Source: Membranipora membranacea (Eukaryota; Bryozoa; Gymnolaemata; Cheilostomatida; Membraniporidae). From it: a stretch of DNA of 64,000 nt. Position numbers and translations under genes: made by a program. The notes under the pieces are model-generated. The model ran no database searches. It saw only the letters and a list, made by a program, of their open reading frames with translations, and was not told the origin of the DNA. Below are positions 34,901 through 46,600 of the stretch, in pieces (the stretch's first letter is position 1; each line of letters starts with the position of its first letter). The stretch lies in assembly GCA_914767715.1 (NCBI GenBank), contig OU612065.1, positions 5,024,001 to 5,088,000 on the forward strand, read 5' to 3'.

Positions 34901-37118
34901 CTATTGATAACTTTGTTGTTGTCTGCAGCTTGATCAAAGGAGAGGGGAGTTAATGACTTTCCGTTCATCTCCAAGTTAGCTTGTGATCTAAAGCTAAATA
35001 TGTATAATGGTTTGTGTCAAAATTAGTATAGAGTGAGCTGTTAGACAGTGACATTCATCAGATTTATATCTGGTCTAAGTTCTGTCTCTGTACCTGACTA
35101 GCAGTATATATAACATTATGATGAATTGCATATGCACATATAATCGATGCAAAACATACCAGACTTGTGGGGACTCTAGAGGGGATGAGGCTCCTGATCT
35201 TGGTGAGTTGTGCGTCAGACCAGAATTCCTCGAATACTGTAAGAACTCTTGTTTCCTCTCTTCTTGCTTTCTCCCTGCAATAACATCATGGTGATAGTAA
35301 AGAAAGCCATTTATATATCCCAAACATCACTACAAAACGGAGGGAAGCAGGTTTGTAAGGATTGAATTGATGACGGTACATGTAACTAAACTTGTAAAAG
35401 AAATGGTACAGTTTATGACATCAATCAAGGATAAAAAAACAACAGATAACTTTTTCATCTGAAAGAACAATAAACATTGACACGTAAATCCTGTGTGAGT
35501 GCTTTATAGGTACATGTGTCTGGGAGGTGAATATGGGAGACTATTTTCAAAACTCCTGCTTTCGACAACATGACTCGAGATAACTGTACATTGATTCTCA
35601 ACTAAACTTCACTTAATTTAAAAACATGACAGAAATGGTGACTGTGGGTGCATGGCTATGTTTGTGATGATAAGGAAATCAAGTGAGGAGAAAAGGAATA
35701 CTTGCCTTACTTGGAGCCTAACTGTTTATCAGACTGCAAGGCATAGGAGAACCTCAAGTCACAAACACTTTAATAAATATACCTCGGTTTGTGCTGAGTC
35801 TCCAGGCAAACATAACTATTTGTTTAACACAATTACATTAGAGTTAAGATTTTATTATGCAGATCTATTGACTCTCTGTTGCTATCTGATTCAATAGTTA
35901 ATGTCAAGCAAGTTTAAAATAATAAAACATTGATAATGATAAAGATAATGTCTTATTAATCACTTTCTAATTCAGATAGTACACTTAAGTCTCAAGTCCT
36001 GTCTTGTATTATTCTTTAAAGTTTCAATTACATAATCATGTTGCTGGTAGCCTGTGCCAGCTCAGAAATTAGTTGTTCAACTGAGGGGATTGAGGATTGA
36101 CCACATACATGTGTTATTACTTAGCAAATATTATGCTGGTACAGACTGTATTGATTGTAGTTTTCTTCCCCTACCTGATATAGTAGCTGTCTTTGCTCTG
36201 CGTTGTCTTGTTGTGGCTTTATTGAATCCATTTTGCTGAGCAGCATTAAAAAGCCTATCCAAATGAGCAGGAGTGGTAGCAGTGGGAGCACTAACAGCAC
36301 GTCTCAGGTCTTTACCGCTAGCTCTATACTCCATTCTCTCATGGTCCCACACATATTTAGTCACATCTAGGGTCTGGGTCCTGGTGTTTTCCTTAGAGTG
36401 TAACTGATATATGATTGATGGGGTTTCGGCATCCTCTTGAACTGCAAATATCAATGCCAACTATCGTAGGCTTTCAAACAGTATGTAACCGAGGAATGAG
36501 GTAGCTAATTCTCCTTGGTCATTGCTTTGAATTTCATGTGCTCAATTTAACCATCCTCTATTTCATTCTGTTGGTAGAAAACCTTGTTAATAATAAATTT
36601 ATACTAACTAACTAACCATTTGATGCTTTAGGTGATGGTCTCCACCTGTGTCTTATCTGTTTAGAGCTATATCTAGATGGTCTTGATCGGCTTCTCTTTC
36701 TGAGGGAAGACAAACAGACAGTGAACCTTCTATAACTTGTTGCATTGTCTAACAGAAGTATGAGTGGTTTATACTAGACCTATTCCAGAAATATTTTATG
36801 ATATTAGTACGATATTGTTCGAACCCCCTTATTAGACCATAATGCAACATTATACAATATTATAGGAATTCCATACTCGTGACATAAAAGAAGACAACTG
36901 CTAGTACAGCATACAAATTTCCACAAACTCCCTGCTGCAAGAAACTTGACATTGAACAAATTTGAGCTATTTCTATACTTGAGCCTAGGTTTAACCCTCC
37001 CTGGTCTAACGTACCTGATTGGATCATTCTGTGTCTCCTTTTGTTGAGATGTATGGGCCTTTACAATCAAATCATAAGGCTCAACCTCTACAGATAAACA
37101 CGGTTCAACTTGTACCAT
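31938..37118 (-). CDS. Large disordered protein of unknown function (813 aa)
   Basis: Exons: 37118-37015, 36699-36617, 36441-36175, 35274-35160, 34993-34870, 34525-34328, 33753-33364, 33098-31938 (stop); all phases agree, giving 813 residues. No transmembrane span, signal peptide or known domain is visible. The protein is Ser/Pro/Arg-rich in the first two thirds, with basic patches such as MKKRNHRHRALHSAP, and acidic near the C-terminus (YSDDEDVIDV, DDDHYDDDYDPG). Two segments look ordered: TLDVTKYVWDHERMEYRASG and a predicted helix VESTQAMKDRIHQDLIRTLSDTDHFLQVM near the C-terminal third. The last residues (SAQIFLDLVHQIEQDDDFISSDESEVAIS) may form a short conserved motif. Possible roles such as a cytoskeletal or ciliary scaffold are guesses. 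The start at 37118 is the first in-frame Met of the exon. Confidence 0.75.
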
Positions 37119-38239
37119 ATTCAGTTTAGCCTCCAGGTAGCTCAGCGGCTTGCGCTACAAGTGTAACGCAAAAATGAATATCCTGATGTACGCATAATTG
37201 TCATCTTCTATCAATAAAGGTGCCTTATGGAAACACCCCATCCTATTCACAAAGTAATACATTATCGGTAATCTCGGCACTTAAACATGTGGTAAGACTT
37301 CCATCTTGATGCAAGGCAGATGCACGCATAAAGTGCCACGTTCACCGCTCCAAACTAAGCGGTGTTGGCACTTGCGCTTAAGACCAGTATCATTACCCTG
37401 TATGGAAGAATATGGGGTGACAAGTGGCGGGTTTCATATAAAACTTCTGGCTTAAGTTACAGGTCATATCTATCAAACTAATAGGTTAAAAAACACTGAC
37501 AATTTGAAATGTATTTTCAAATATATCAAACAAACAGCATAGCAAGTGTAATTGAAATCTAAGCCTGCCTGGCCATCAATCTGAAATTTGATGAAGTTTT
37601 GAAAGAGAATTGAATGCGTTTCCGAAGAATTATGTATGACAAAAATGGCCTCCAATAATAGTTCACTCCACCTACAGACAATGATGGAAATAGTTTTTGT
37701 ACGGGATTTGATGCTGTTATGCAGCCGTCACCGTCACATAAATGAGGATAGAATGCGAGAATGTGTAGAAGAAATACTCAAACTATAATAGTACATGTAT
37801 GTATTGCTTGAACTGTACATTTGCACACACTAGGTCTCTGCTAAACAGCAAAATACTAATCGCACATCGTATAAATTTCAGAACACACACACACATAGTT
37901 AACACTCTCGGTTAATACATTGTCAATCGTAGGCATTATACAAGCAGCCGAAAACAGACTCCTGCACCAGTGTGTTCTACAAACGCACATACCATTTCCG
38001 GATACAAATTCCATGTAACAGGCATACTGTTTCCTGTGACTAAAAATTACATTGTAAACATCAAAGTTAACTTTGCATAACATTTAGATATGTCGCCACT
38101 ATGACTTGATGGATGCCTGAAACTTGTCGTGATTGTTAATCTGCTGATCTCGACACAAAGACATAATGAACACATTAGGGCCTATACAAGATTGAGCTGT
38201 ACCAATACTGATATTACCGAAAACTGATAACTCAGTTAG

Positions 38240-38480
38240 GTGTGGTCGGGCAGCTAAGATAAGGACTTGCGATCAAATGATCCAGGTTTGATTCCCTGTA
38301 CGCAGCATAAGGAGTAGCCGGCAATGACAGCGAAGGTTTAGGGTATCAACACCACAAAAGCCCCCTGTTAGAAGGGGCGGTTAAAAAGAAGATTTAAAAA
38401 AAAATGGTAAATTAACAATATCAGAGTATGGAGGTTAGGTAGCCTGTCTTTACAAGCTTGTCATTGTAGGTTTGAGTCCA
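38240..38480 (+). repeat. tRNA-derived SINE-like segment (two B boxes)
   Basis: GGTTTGATTCC (38285-38295) and GGTTTGAGTCC (38469-38479) match the RNA polymerase III B box, each about 40-50 bases after a degenerate A-box-like stretch (CAGCTAAGATAAGG; GGTTAGGTAGCC). Neither folds into a full tRNA by eye. Most likely two decayed SINE heads or a dimer. Confidence 0.4.
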
Positions 38481-39104
38481 GGTACAAGGATATTCCAAAT
38501 CTTGAACCCATAAGCCATAACCTGATTATTGGGTTAATAAATAATAGCCCAAACTGGCAGGCATAAGCCTATGATCCGTGACATTGATACGTGAGACAGA
38601 GTAGGCTCTGATGGTCTGGGTGGGGTGAAAGAGCCAATTACCAGGTCGTATGAGCAACTCTCCCAAATCAATCAGAGCCAACTCATTGGCTAGCGACAGA
38701 GGCAATCTTAATCAATGGTGTACTAACTGTACACGACATCAGATGTTTAATTGATAGCCTCATACCATCAAGGGAATGACCAGCTCCTTGATACCATAAA
38801 AGCGAGGATCTTGCTCAGTTCATTCAGTGATTCATTAACAACCACTATGCACGATCACACTTTTACATATTTATATAATCTTTATTAAGTAGATGGATGC
38901 AGCCGAAGCACCACTGCGCACATGAGTATAGGGATGAATCCACAGATGCCTTGTGCCCACAAGATTATGTACCAAAAAGTTGCACTAACCGCATCTACCT
39001 GTGAACTGGGTGATCATGGGGCCCTCTGGGGATCTATAGTAGTACAAAACTGTAACAGGACCGTTTGGCTTAACAATGGCTCAATATTGAAGAAGACATA
39101 CAAC

Positions 39105-39170
39105 CAATGAACTAAACCTAAGTTTAGTTCATTGATACCACCAGCAATGAACTAAAGGTTTAGTTCATTG
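39105..39170. repeat. Pair of adjacent short hairpins
   Basis: Hairpin 1: CAATGAACTAAAC (39105-39117) with GTTTAGTTCATTG (39122-39134). Hairpin 2: CAATGAACTAAA (39145-39156) with TTTAGTTCATTG (39159-39170). Both arms are perfect and almost the same sequence as the palindrome at 24155-24182, so these are members of one short repeat family. Confidence 0.75.
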
Positions 39171-40423
39171 CCACCAGGGACAACCTTGAGAATGTTCTTA
39201 GGGCTATCTATTAGCCATGGATGGGGGTTGCAAAGCATTTGTACACAACTTGTCTTGGCAAGCCGTGTTGTTATTTGTTGATGGGGTGTTGGCTCCTCGA
39301 ACCAATAACAAAAGCAAGACAAGCTAGCATGAGCTACTACTATCCTGTGAGCGTGATAATCATATTCCAAGATGAGATGTGGTTCCTTGTGTATTCAACA
39401 ACTACACTACAAGTTCTGGGTGGTTGTTTCCTAAAAGATAATGCTTGAAAGAATCACAGTCAAAGAAAATTAACCATTGAACACAGTAATGAGTTATGAT
39501 TAGGGCTGGGCCTATCTGAATCCAAGGGAAAACTTGATGGATCCTATTGCTCAAAGGGCCATATTATAACTTGAACTGTTACAAGGGGGCCGCCATATTG
39601 ATGTAGTTTCCTAGCAACATAAGTCTACAATCATATTATTATTTTTGAGTATTTTCACAAGCAAATTTGTACCCAGCTCAAGGCACAATTAGTCTTTTTG
39701 CATTTTTCCTAGAAATCCGAGATAAAAATCAGTTAATTAGACCATAAAACATGATTTGTTAGCATTTTGGAATAAATCTTTTTATTTAAGACTTAAATTT
39801 CCTCCAATCATAACACACATTGACAAATATTTCGACAATCGCTAGATGCAGCGTATATAACCTCCGCAATCTGAACATATGATTGGTTTGTTTTGAAGCG
39901 TTTTGATTGGCCAACATAATTACTGAAGAATGAGGATTTCCCTTTGTTAGTCAGGGATCCCTATACTTCAATTTAGGGGAAATCCCATCTGTTGATTATT
40001 CTGGTCTAAGACTTAGTTCTAGATGAAATGGACCCATAATTAGTAATAGTCCTATTAATTCTTGCTGAGATAATTGGAGGCTTTGGGTTAGCAATCCAGT
40101 TTGATCATATTGATTAGATATCAGCTCTTTCATACTGATCCTGATATAAAACACCAAGTCTATTGCAATGCTATCATAAAAATATTTATTTTAAATATTG
40201 ACTTGAAGGTAACAACATGCAGCTCAACAATGTATAATTTGCTACATGATTACTTGATTTCAATGAAGATGTGTTATGAGAAATTATACTATAATATGTT
40301 TGTGAAAGTATCGTGTATATAAAAACACCATATGAAAAATGACACAAGATAATAACATTGTAATTGGGAAAATAGGATGCTGTTATTTGTCTATCGAATG
40401 GAAGAGATGTGAGACCGTTGAAA

Positions 40424-40546
40424 ATGGCTAGAGGTGCACCAAAGTTTACATGGAAAAAGAACATCAGCAGTGACTTATCAAAACTAGGACTAGATAGACA
40501 GTCTGCTAAAAAAACTGCACAGGATAGGAGAAAGTGGAGAGTGTAA
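40424..40546 (+). mobile_element. RTE-like LINE C-terminal tail fragment
   Basis: Encodes MARGAPKFTWKKNISSDLSK-LGLDRQSAKKTAQDRRKWRV then TAA. The pattern R-G-x-P-x-x-x-W...D-L-x-x-L-G...A-x-D-R-x-x-W-R is typical of the very C-terminus of RTE-type reverse transcriptases. The rest of the element is absent. A third LINE type in the window. Confidence 0.5.
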
Positions 40547-40645
40547 ACCAGTTTGATGGATGTTGACTGATAAACAGAAGTCTTGCAACGATACCGTTCC
40601 TGGTGATGATGATAGTTGTAATTAACTATATTAGTGTCACAGTTG

Positions 40646-42692
40646 CTACAGTACTACTTTCCCCTTATTAATGCAAGGTTGGTAGGTAAAGTTGTCCAGG
40701 TCGCCTGTGAGAGGGCATCTTGCTGTTGGAGGAATGCGTATGCATCCCTCATGGTACCATTCTTTGCACAGTGGGCACTCCACCATGATATCCTTTCTGA
40801 TGTCGGATGTTGGCTCCCACACCAGTCTACATACACAATACACCTAAAATTAAAATAAAATTGATATCATTTATGTGTATTGTCCACATCTGGTTTACCT
40901 TTTATGTCACTTGCAACTACGTGTATCTCTGTATCAATTTTAAATGGCTACAATAACTCAAAATCGATGTTCCTTAGAGTAAAAGTTCTCAAAAGCAGCT
41001 GCCCAGGGTTAGGAGGAGACCCTACCAAATAATGTCAACCACAAAAAAGGGGGTAGATAGCAAGTTAATTGCTAAGATAGAATATGGTTCACAAGACAAT
41101 AATTAGAGTACAGTGGAAGTGATTGTTGTTCATATAATTCAAAGGTGTATTCATCCGGGCTGTGTGGTATAATCAATGAGTATTTATAATCTTTGGTATA
41201 ATGGAATTCTAGTTTTTTGCCCATTGTGGCATCATGTCTGTTTTCCTCATCATTGCTTTATGAATCGAAGTCATCTTTATATCCTGTAGCTAGAACAAAA
41301 TAAATTAGTCTGCTTGTAAACTTTATGTACCTGCTAATGAAACAAAACTGGCATAGTCGAGAAAACTAAAATCATAAAAAAAGTATTGACTGAATATTTT
41401 GAATTATGATGCATGTCCAAAAATGATCTCTGCAAAAGTGGCGTTGAGAGCAGCATCAGAAATGAATATGTGGCTGGCTGTTCTAACAATTTATTTTCTA
41501 ATCCAAAAGTGTTTGCAACTGGTGTATTCTTCTCTGGTGTTAATCCTTAATTATCCAATCTCTATCTGTTTACAAATCTTTGGTGGTAATCTCATTCAAT
41601 TCCATAATGCATATTTTGCAACAATAAATGATGGGAGACGCAGTCTTAGAATTATTTTATTAGAGCGGAGACATACCTAAATCTTAAACAATGCAAGTGA
41701 ATGTTATCTATCTGTGAGTTAAAACTCTGGTATTTTGCATTTATGAGTGAAAATATGGATGATTGCCGCTGAGAGCTGGTGTTTTTCTAACTCTTCAAAT
41801 GTCAAAGAATTATTTTCCATGAGCAAGTGAAATAAACCACAGTCGAGATGTAGATTACCTCAAGGAAGATGCACAAAATTATGATAAAGGCTAAAGACCT
41901 GAGACCTATAGCCATATAACTCTAAGTGCGCCCTGAAAACAACTTTTATAATTCTCAAAAAATTTAACTTATACTTATTGAGAATGCCAACCTGTTTTTG
42001 CTCTGCTGCCTTTTTCTTGGTCATCTGATGATAGTCCCTGCCATGCTGGCATTTTAGATAGGCTTTACCAAACACTGGTCGGCATGGCACTCCGTCAACA
42101 ATGGTGAATAGCCTTCTTTTCTTTTTTTCTTCTTCTCCCCATTTGAGAAAGTCCAATGGATCTACAATAAAAAAATGGTGATTAGAGCGAGTGGAGTGTG
42201 TATCTAACAAACTCGCTCCCAAATCATTAATGATACCTTTGTGTCGCTTAAACATTTCATTTAGAAAGTGCCCAAAACTTAACCATGTCACCATACATAT
42301 AGCAATCTCAAGCTTGTCGTTAAAAAACAAATGCTTCAGTTTTTATGGAGAACAAGAGAACATTTTATTGTCAGTGCTTAAACCCAAGATAGCTCTTGCT
42401 TGACATCAGAAACCCAGCACCCGAACAGTGATAATTGACAATACATGAACATTGGAAAAATGAAATACCCATTTTTCTTACCAAAGTTTAGCTCCTGTAG
42501 CGTCTTTGTGTAGTCCTGGAAGGATCTGATGCGAACAAACTTAGTGCATTGCTCTACCTCATGCTCTGACAAAAATGAAAGCAAATCATGGATATTATCA
42601 AAACTTTTTTTCACTGCTGGTTGAGCCTGATCTCGGTCATTTTCACAAAGAAGAACCAGTGTGAGGTGACTTATTGAGTCAATACAAAGCAT
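40646..42692 (-). CDS. PHD-finger protein inside inverted-repeat element
   Basis: Exons on the minus strand: 42692-42482, 42161-41992, 40843-40646 (TAG); lengths 211, 170 and 198 nt join in phase to 192 residues. The first part (AVKKSFDNIHDLLSFLSEHEVEQ) looks helical. Then comes a basic KKKRRLF..VDGVPCRPVFGKAYLKCQHGRDYHQ segment with Cys/His that could bind metal. The last exon encodes a PHD-type finger: VYCVCRL..ECPLCKEWYHEGC..RCPL, i.e. the Cys-x-Cys, Cys-x-x-Cys and W-Y-H-x-x-C part of the Cys4-His-Cys3 pattern. A full finger would have two more cysteines; Cys in RCPL and QPC are candidates. PHD fingers often read histone tails, and some transposases carry one at the C-terminus. Further 5' exons are possible. 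Could be a transposon gene or a host gene captured by one. Confidence 0.6.
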
Positions 42693-42865
42693 TTAAATGA
42701 TAGGCTGTTATATGCTGCAAGAGAATAGCTCTCTGGGAAATTTCCACATGTGCACATATTGACAAACAAGTATTTTAACCAATAACAACAATTGTGAATT
42801 TAAAAGGATTTACCTCCAAAACTGCGGAGGTTATATACGCTGCATCTAGCGATTTTCAAATATTT

Positions 42866-43650
42866 CACCAATTTTGAACTCAAGTTACTAGAATTCTCTT
42901 TTAATTTTCATTCATATTATATCTTTTCTAGTATTGTGTTGTGCTGAGTTTAAATTTCAGATCTACCTCTTGTGAATTTGTCCTGTGCAACATTTTGAGT
43001 AATCTCACTTGGGACTACAAGCAGTGTGTGTAGTAATGGATGGATGATATTAAATTAAAAAAATTAACCACAGACAGACCACCATCATCATCATAAATAT
43101 TTATTATGATAGTAGATAGCATCAATCAAGGAGTCCTTGATAGCATAATTCCAAGGAGTAAAGGAGTTTACTCCTTGATAATTCTAGGGAATTTACCCGT
43201 GATATGTATGTCCATGATGATAAACATACATTGGATTGGCCAAGTAAACATACTTGTGACTCTAGTCTAACCTGTCTTGACTCAAGACTTAACAGGCTTT
43301 GTCAAGACAAGCTATTCTATCTATTGTAACTCTAGCTAGAGTAGATGGCTATGAATTTATGATACTCTACAGTATGATACTGATAGGTCCCTTGAAATGA
43401 ATGAGTATGTAGGCCTTGTCTTTGTATTGATTGGTTCTAATTGTCATGGACTACTTTTAGTTCATCACTTAGAAGACTTAGTAGGCTATTTACTTCCATT
43501 GATTTATCATCCCTATATATATATGGATGCACCCAGCAGTGAAATCAAAGGCAGGTCCGACCTCTCTTCAGCATTGATCCTTTCTCTGTGTACTTCTCTG
43601 TTATTTATGATGCTAACTAATATTTCTAGATTGTCGTAACTGACTGCGTG
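42866..43650. other. Upstream region of CDC20 with hairpins
   Basis: No gene seen. It contains two short palindromes: TCAAGGAGTCCTTGA (43126-43140, one central mismatch) and CAAGGAGTAAA with TTTACTCCTTG (43152-43162 and 43167-43177). The promoter of CDC20 presumably lies in the right half, but no core element is clear. Confidence 0.6.
43126..43177. repeat. Short palindromes of the CAAGGAGT family
   Basis: Two consecutive palindromes built on CAAGGAGT / ACTCCTTG, the same arm found inside the element at 24804-24830 and at 49835-49851. Confidence 0.7.
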
Positions 43651-46600
43651 ATGGCATTTTTCAACCTTGAGAATGAGTTCAATCGAGCACTGAGGATGGA
43701 TGGACCAATATCAAAAGGTCCAGCCATGAGGTGGCAGCGGAAGCTCAATGAGTCTTCAACTGGAGCCAATACAAGTAGCCTGACATCAAGTGGCTCACTG
43801 CTGCTGATGAATTGCTCAATAACTGGATCTACTAAGTCCCCTAGTAGAGTGAGGCGTTCTTCTAGTCTGTCTAGCCTACAAAGCTGTAAAGATAACAACT
43901 CTAACAAATCAACACCAACTAGAAGAAGCCGTACACCAGGTAAAATATGAACAAACTACCGCCAACATGGCACATCTAATGTTATATTCATAAACCAGCG
44001 CTGAAATACCAGCAGTTATTTTATATCTAATTCATGTTTGGCAGCTGACTCCTTGACAGAAGCAGCAGTAGAAATTTACTTAGAAAAGTGGGGAGTTGAA
44101 TACTAAAACAGATGAGATATAGAGCTAGCAGTTATCATAATATTTATGAACTCCCATACATGTATTTTATTTGCATTGTATTGATTCAAGTTATGCCTTT
44201 ATTCATTACTCTCAGATCCATGTAATTTACAGTCACTTATAGCAATCAGCAGTAAGTGCTCATATCCCTTTAACATGTATTTCAGGTCGATCCAAGACTC
44301 CGACCCGATCATCTGGAGCTGATAGATTCATACCAAATAGATCATGTACTGATTTTGAATCTGCACAATATAGAGTTGGTTCTCAGGTAGCACTCTCATC
44401 AGACAACACGACTAAGCGGACTGAGGCTGGCCGCGGAGTAGATGGGTATAACAGAGAAGAATACGAGCGTGTGATGTCATCTAATCTCAACGGAGACCAG
44501 CCATCATCTAAAATCCTAGCTTTCAGACAGAAAGCTCCTTCAGCCCCTGAAGGTCAGTGATACACTGATGACACTGCCCTTATTTTTTCCTATACCAATC
44601 TTACACCTTACATAGTACCACAAATATATGTAGCTATTCACTCATAGCAGGATATTTGCGGGGTTTCCTATCCACAGACGCTACAGGTATTCTGTTCTGA
44701 TATTCCCTGTCTTCAATAAGTAGGTTAGTCTGTGCACCAATTGACATTGAATTAAGTTGATAACTAGCGTATCTGTTTCCTATTCTGTCAGTTTATGGTA
44801 TGGCTATCTTATCCTGCTGATTTAATATAATTGTTCTCTGTTGATATTCAGCTAGGATGACTCTTTGTGTTGGACTTCATGTCAATATCTATTGCTATTT
44901 CACTGCCCTCTATTTATATTTATGTAGGACACCTGAATAACTTGAGAGTTTTATATAGCCAACATAAGACACCCTCTTCCACAGCTAAGAAGTCAGCTCG
45001 TCACATACCATCCCAGCCAGAGAGGGTGCTCGATGCACCGGATCTGCTTGATGACTTCTGTGAGTACAAACACATCGAGTATATATACAAGATATCTGCT
45101 AATTTTCTACCTCAACTGCGCACCATTTGTCACAATTGGCTATTTTTTTATTTACCAGTAACTATGAAACCATACAACCTAGAGTGTTACGCTTCTGCAC
45201 ACTATGACGACCGGTCTGTTGAAGCATACCCTGTATTTTTCAGACCTGAATCTGATGTCCTGGTCCAGTGGTAATCAGCTGGCTGTGTCCCTAGTGAACA
45301 AACTGTTTGTGTGGAACGCCAGCACTGGTGATATCAATCAGCTGATGGAGCTTGATGAATCTGACTATATATGTTCTGCATCCTGGGTGAAGGAGGGCTC
45401 ATTTCTCGGCATTGGAACAAGTAGTGGTGAAATACAAGTCAGTTTTTATATCATAAGTTCTAACCCCTAACATACTAACACACTTACGAAAAGCTCTGAA
45501 GTTTGATCTAGAAGTTATGTGGTTCTCGGATATTAATGCAGTGTTATGTGACAAATCAAGTACTTGCCTATCAATATACTGGAAGTAAAAATTTGCCTCT
45601 GTCTTAGATGACGCAATGTACACTTCTAGAGGCTACACCATATTACCCTTTTATACCAACCGAAAGGAGTGAAGAGCCTAGCACATACTGACTACCAAAC
45701 ACTGATGGATATATGTATATTGTCAGGAATTTTGTACATCCACTATGTTATTGAAAAGTTTTATTGTTTCCCTGCTCACTTATTGTTTACCAGTATTATA
45801 CACTACTATTTTTGCTAAAGACAAGAAACGTTTGAGCAAGTTTTTTGATCAGGCCTCAAAGCTCAAACTCCAAGTAGATGATCTCGACAGCCTTATGACT
45901 AAGCGTACCAAAACACTTGCCCTCCGATATATCCATGATGATGACCACTTTATGAACAACTTTCTTGCTAAATGCCCCTCAGGCAGGTATCGAACAATTA
46001 AACACAGAAGTGCCCTTGGTAAAGACTGTTTTTTGAGGCATGCTATCCATATTTTAAATGATATTCTCTTTTAATCATCCATCAGTGTTTAAACTTATTT
46101 TTCCTTGTATGTGCTGGCTCCTTTTCAGTATGAACACCCTTATCTCGCAACATATTATTTTATGTTAGTGATAGAATACAATCAATCAAGGAACAGTGTA
46201 TCGTATAGTGTTGTGCCTTGTTATTATATTTCAATCCTTCTGGCAGTAGCAGTTTGTTCAAGGGAATGTCAGGCCTGCAGTGTGTTCAACCTCTATTATA
46301 GCATTACTTGAATACATTAACTTATCTTTTTTGTCTTGACTTATTTTTATTGCAAACCATTGATTAGCAAAAATCGTAATTAGATGTGTAAAAACCTTTA
46401 TAAATGGTTCATATATGACAGCATAGACTTGTTAGAATGAAAATCTTTTTTTTTCTTGATAGATATGGGATGTGACTGCTGAGAAAAAGTTGCGCTCCAT
46501 GTTTGGTCACGAATCACGAGTCGGTAGTTTGGCTTGGAATACTCATTATCTCAGCAGGTAAACTACTCGACTTAATTTTTCAGCAATTCAACAATCTATG

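Larger units (their letters stand above)
37119..39824. other. Intergenic region with SINE-like and palindromic repeats
   Basis: No gene supported over 2.7 kb. Present are a tRNA-like A box (37138-37148), a ~20-bp imperfect hairpin near 37325-37375, two tRNA-like B boxes (38285-38295 and 38469-38479) and the hairpin pair at 39105-39170. The open frames are short. Confidence 0.6.
39825..42865. mobile_element. Candidate DNA transposon with PHD-finger gene, ~3.04 kb
   Basis: The ends carry an inverted repeat: 39825-39868 and 42823-42865. A 32-base core (AATCGCTAGATGCAGCGTAT followed by ATAACCTCCGCA) is perfect, and an outer AAATATTT is also shared. Between them lies a three-exon minus-strand gene (42692-40646) that fills most of the space, plus a LINE tail fragment. 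No target-site duplication is obvious. The simplest reading is a DNA transposon with ~43-bp terminal inverted repeats; no transposase catalytic domain is recognised, so it may be a non-autonomous derivative or a new family. Confidence 0.55.

Noticed and set aside
38240-38310. A tRNA gene
   Set aside because: Has a B-box match, but no cloverleaf stems, anticodon loop or paired acceptor ends could be drawn.
44867-45274. 135-codon open frame on the + strand
   Set aside because: CDC20 exon 3 read through its donor at 45060; the true join goes to 45244 in another frame.
45745-46074. A separate host gene within CDC20 intron 4
   Set aside because: Residue-by-residue similarity to the LINE ORF2 tail at 2854-3426 shows it is a retrotransposon piece.
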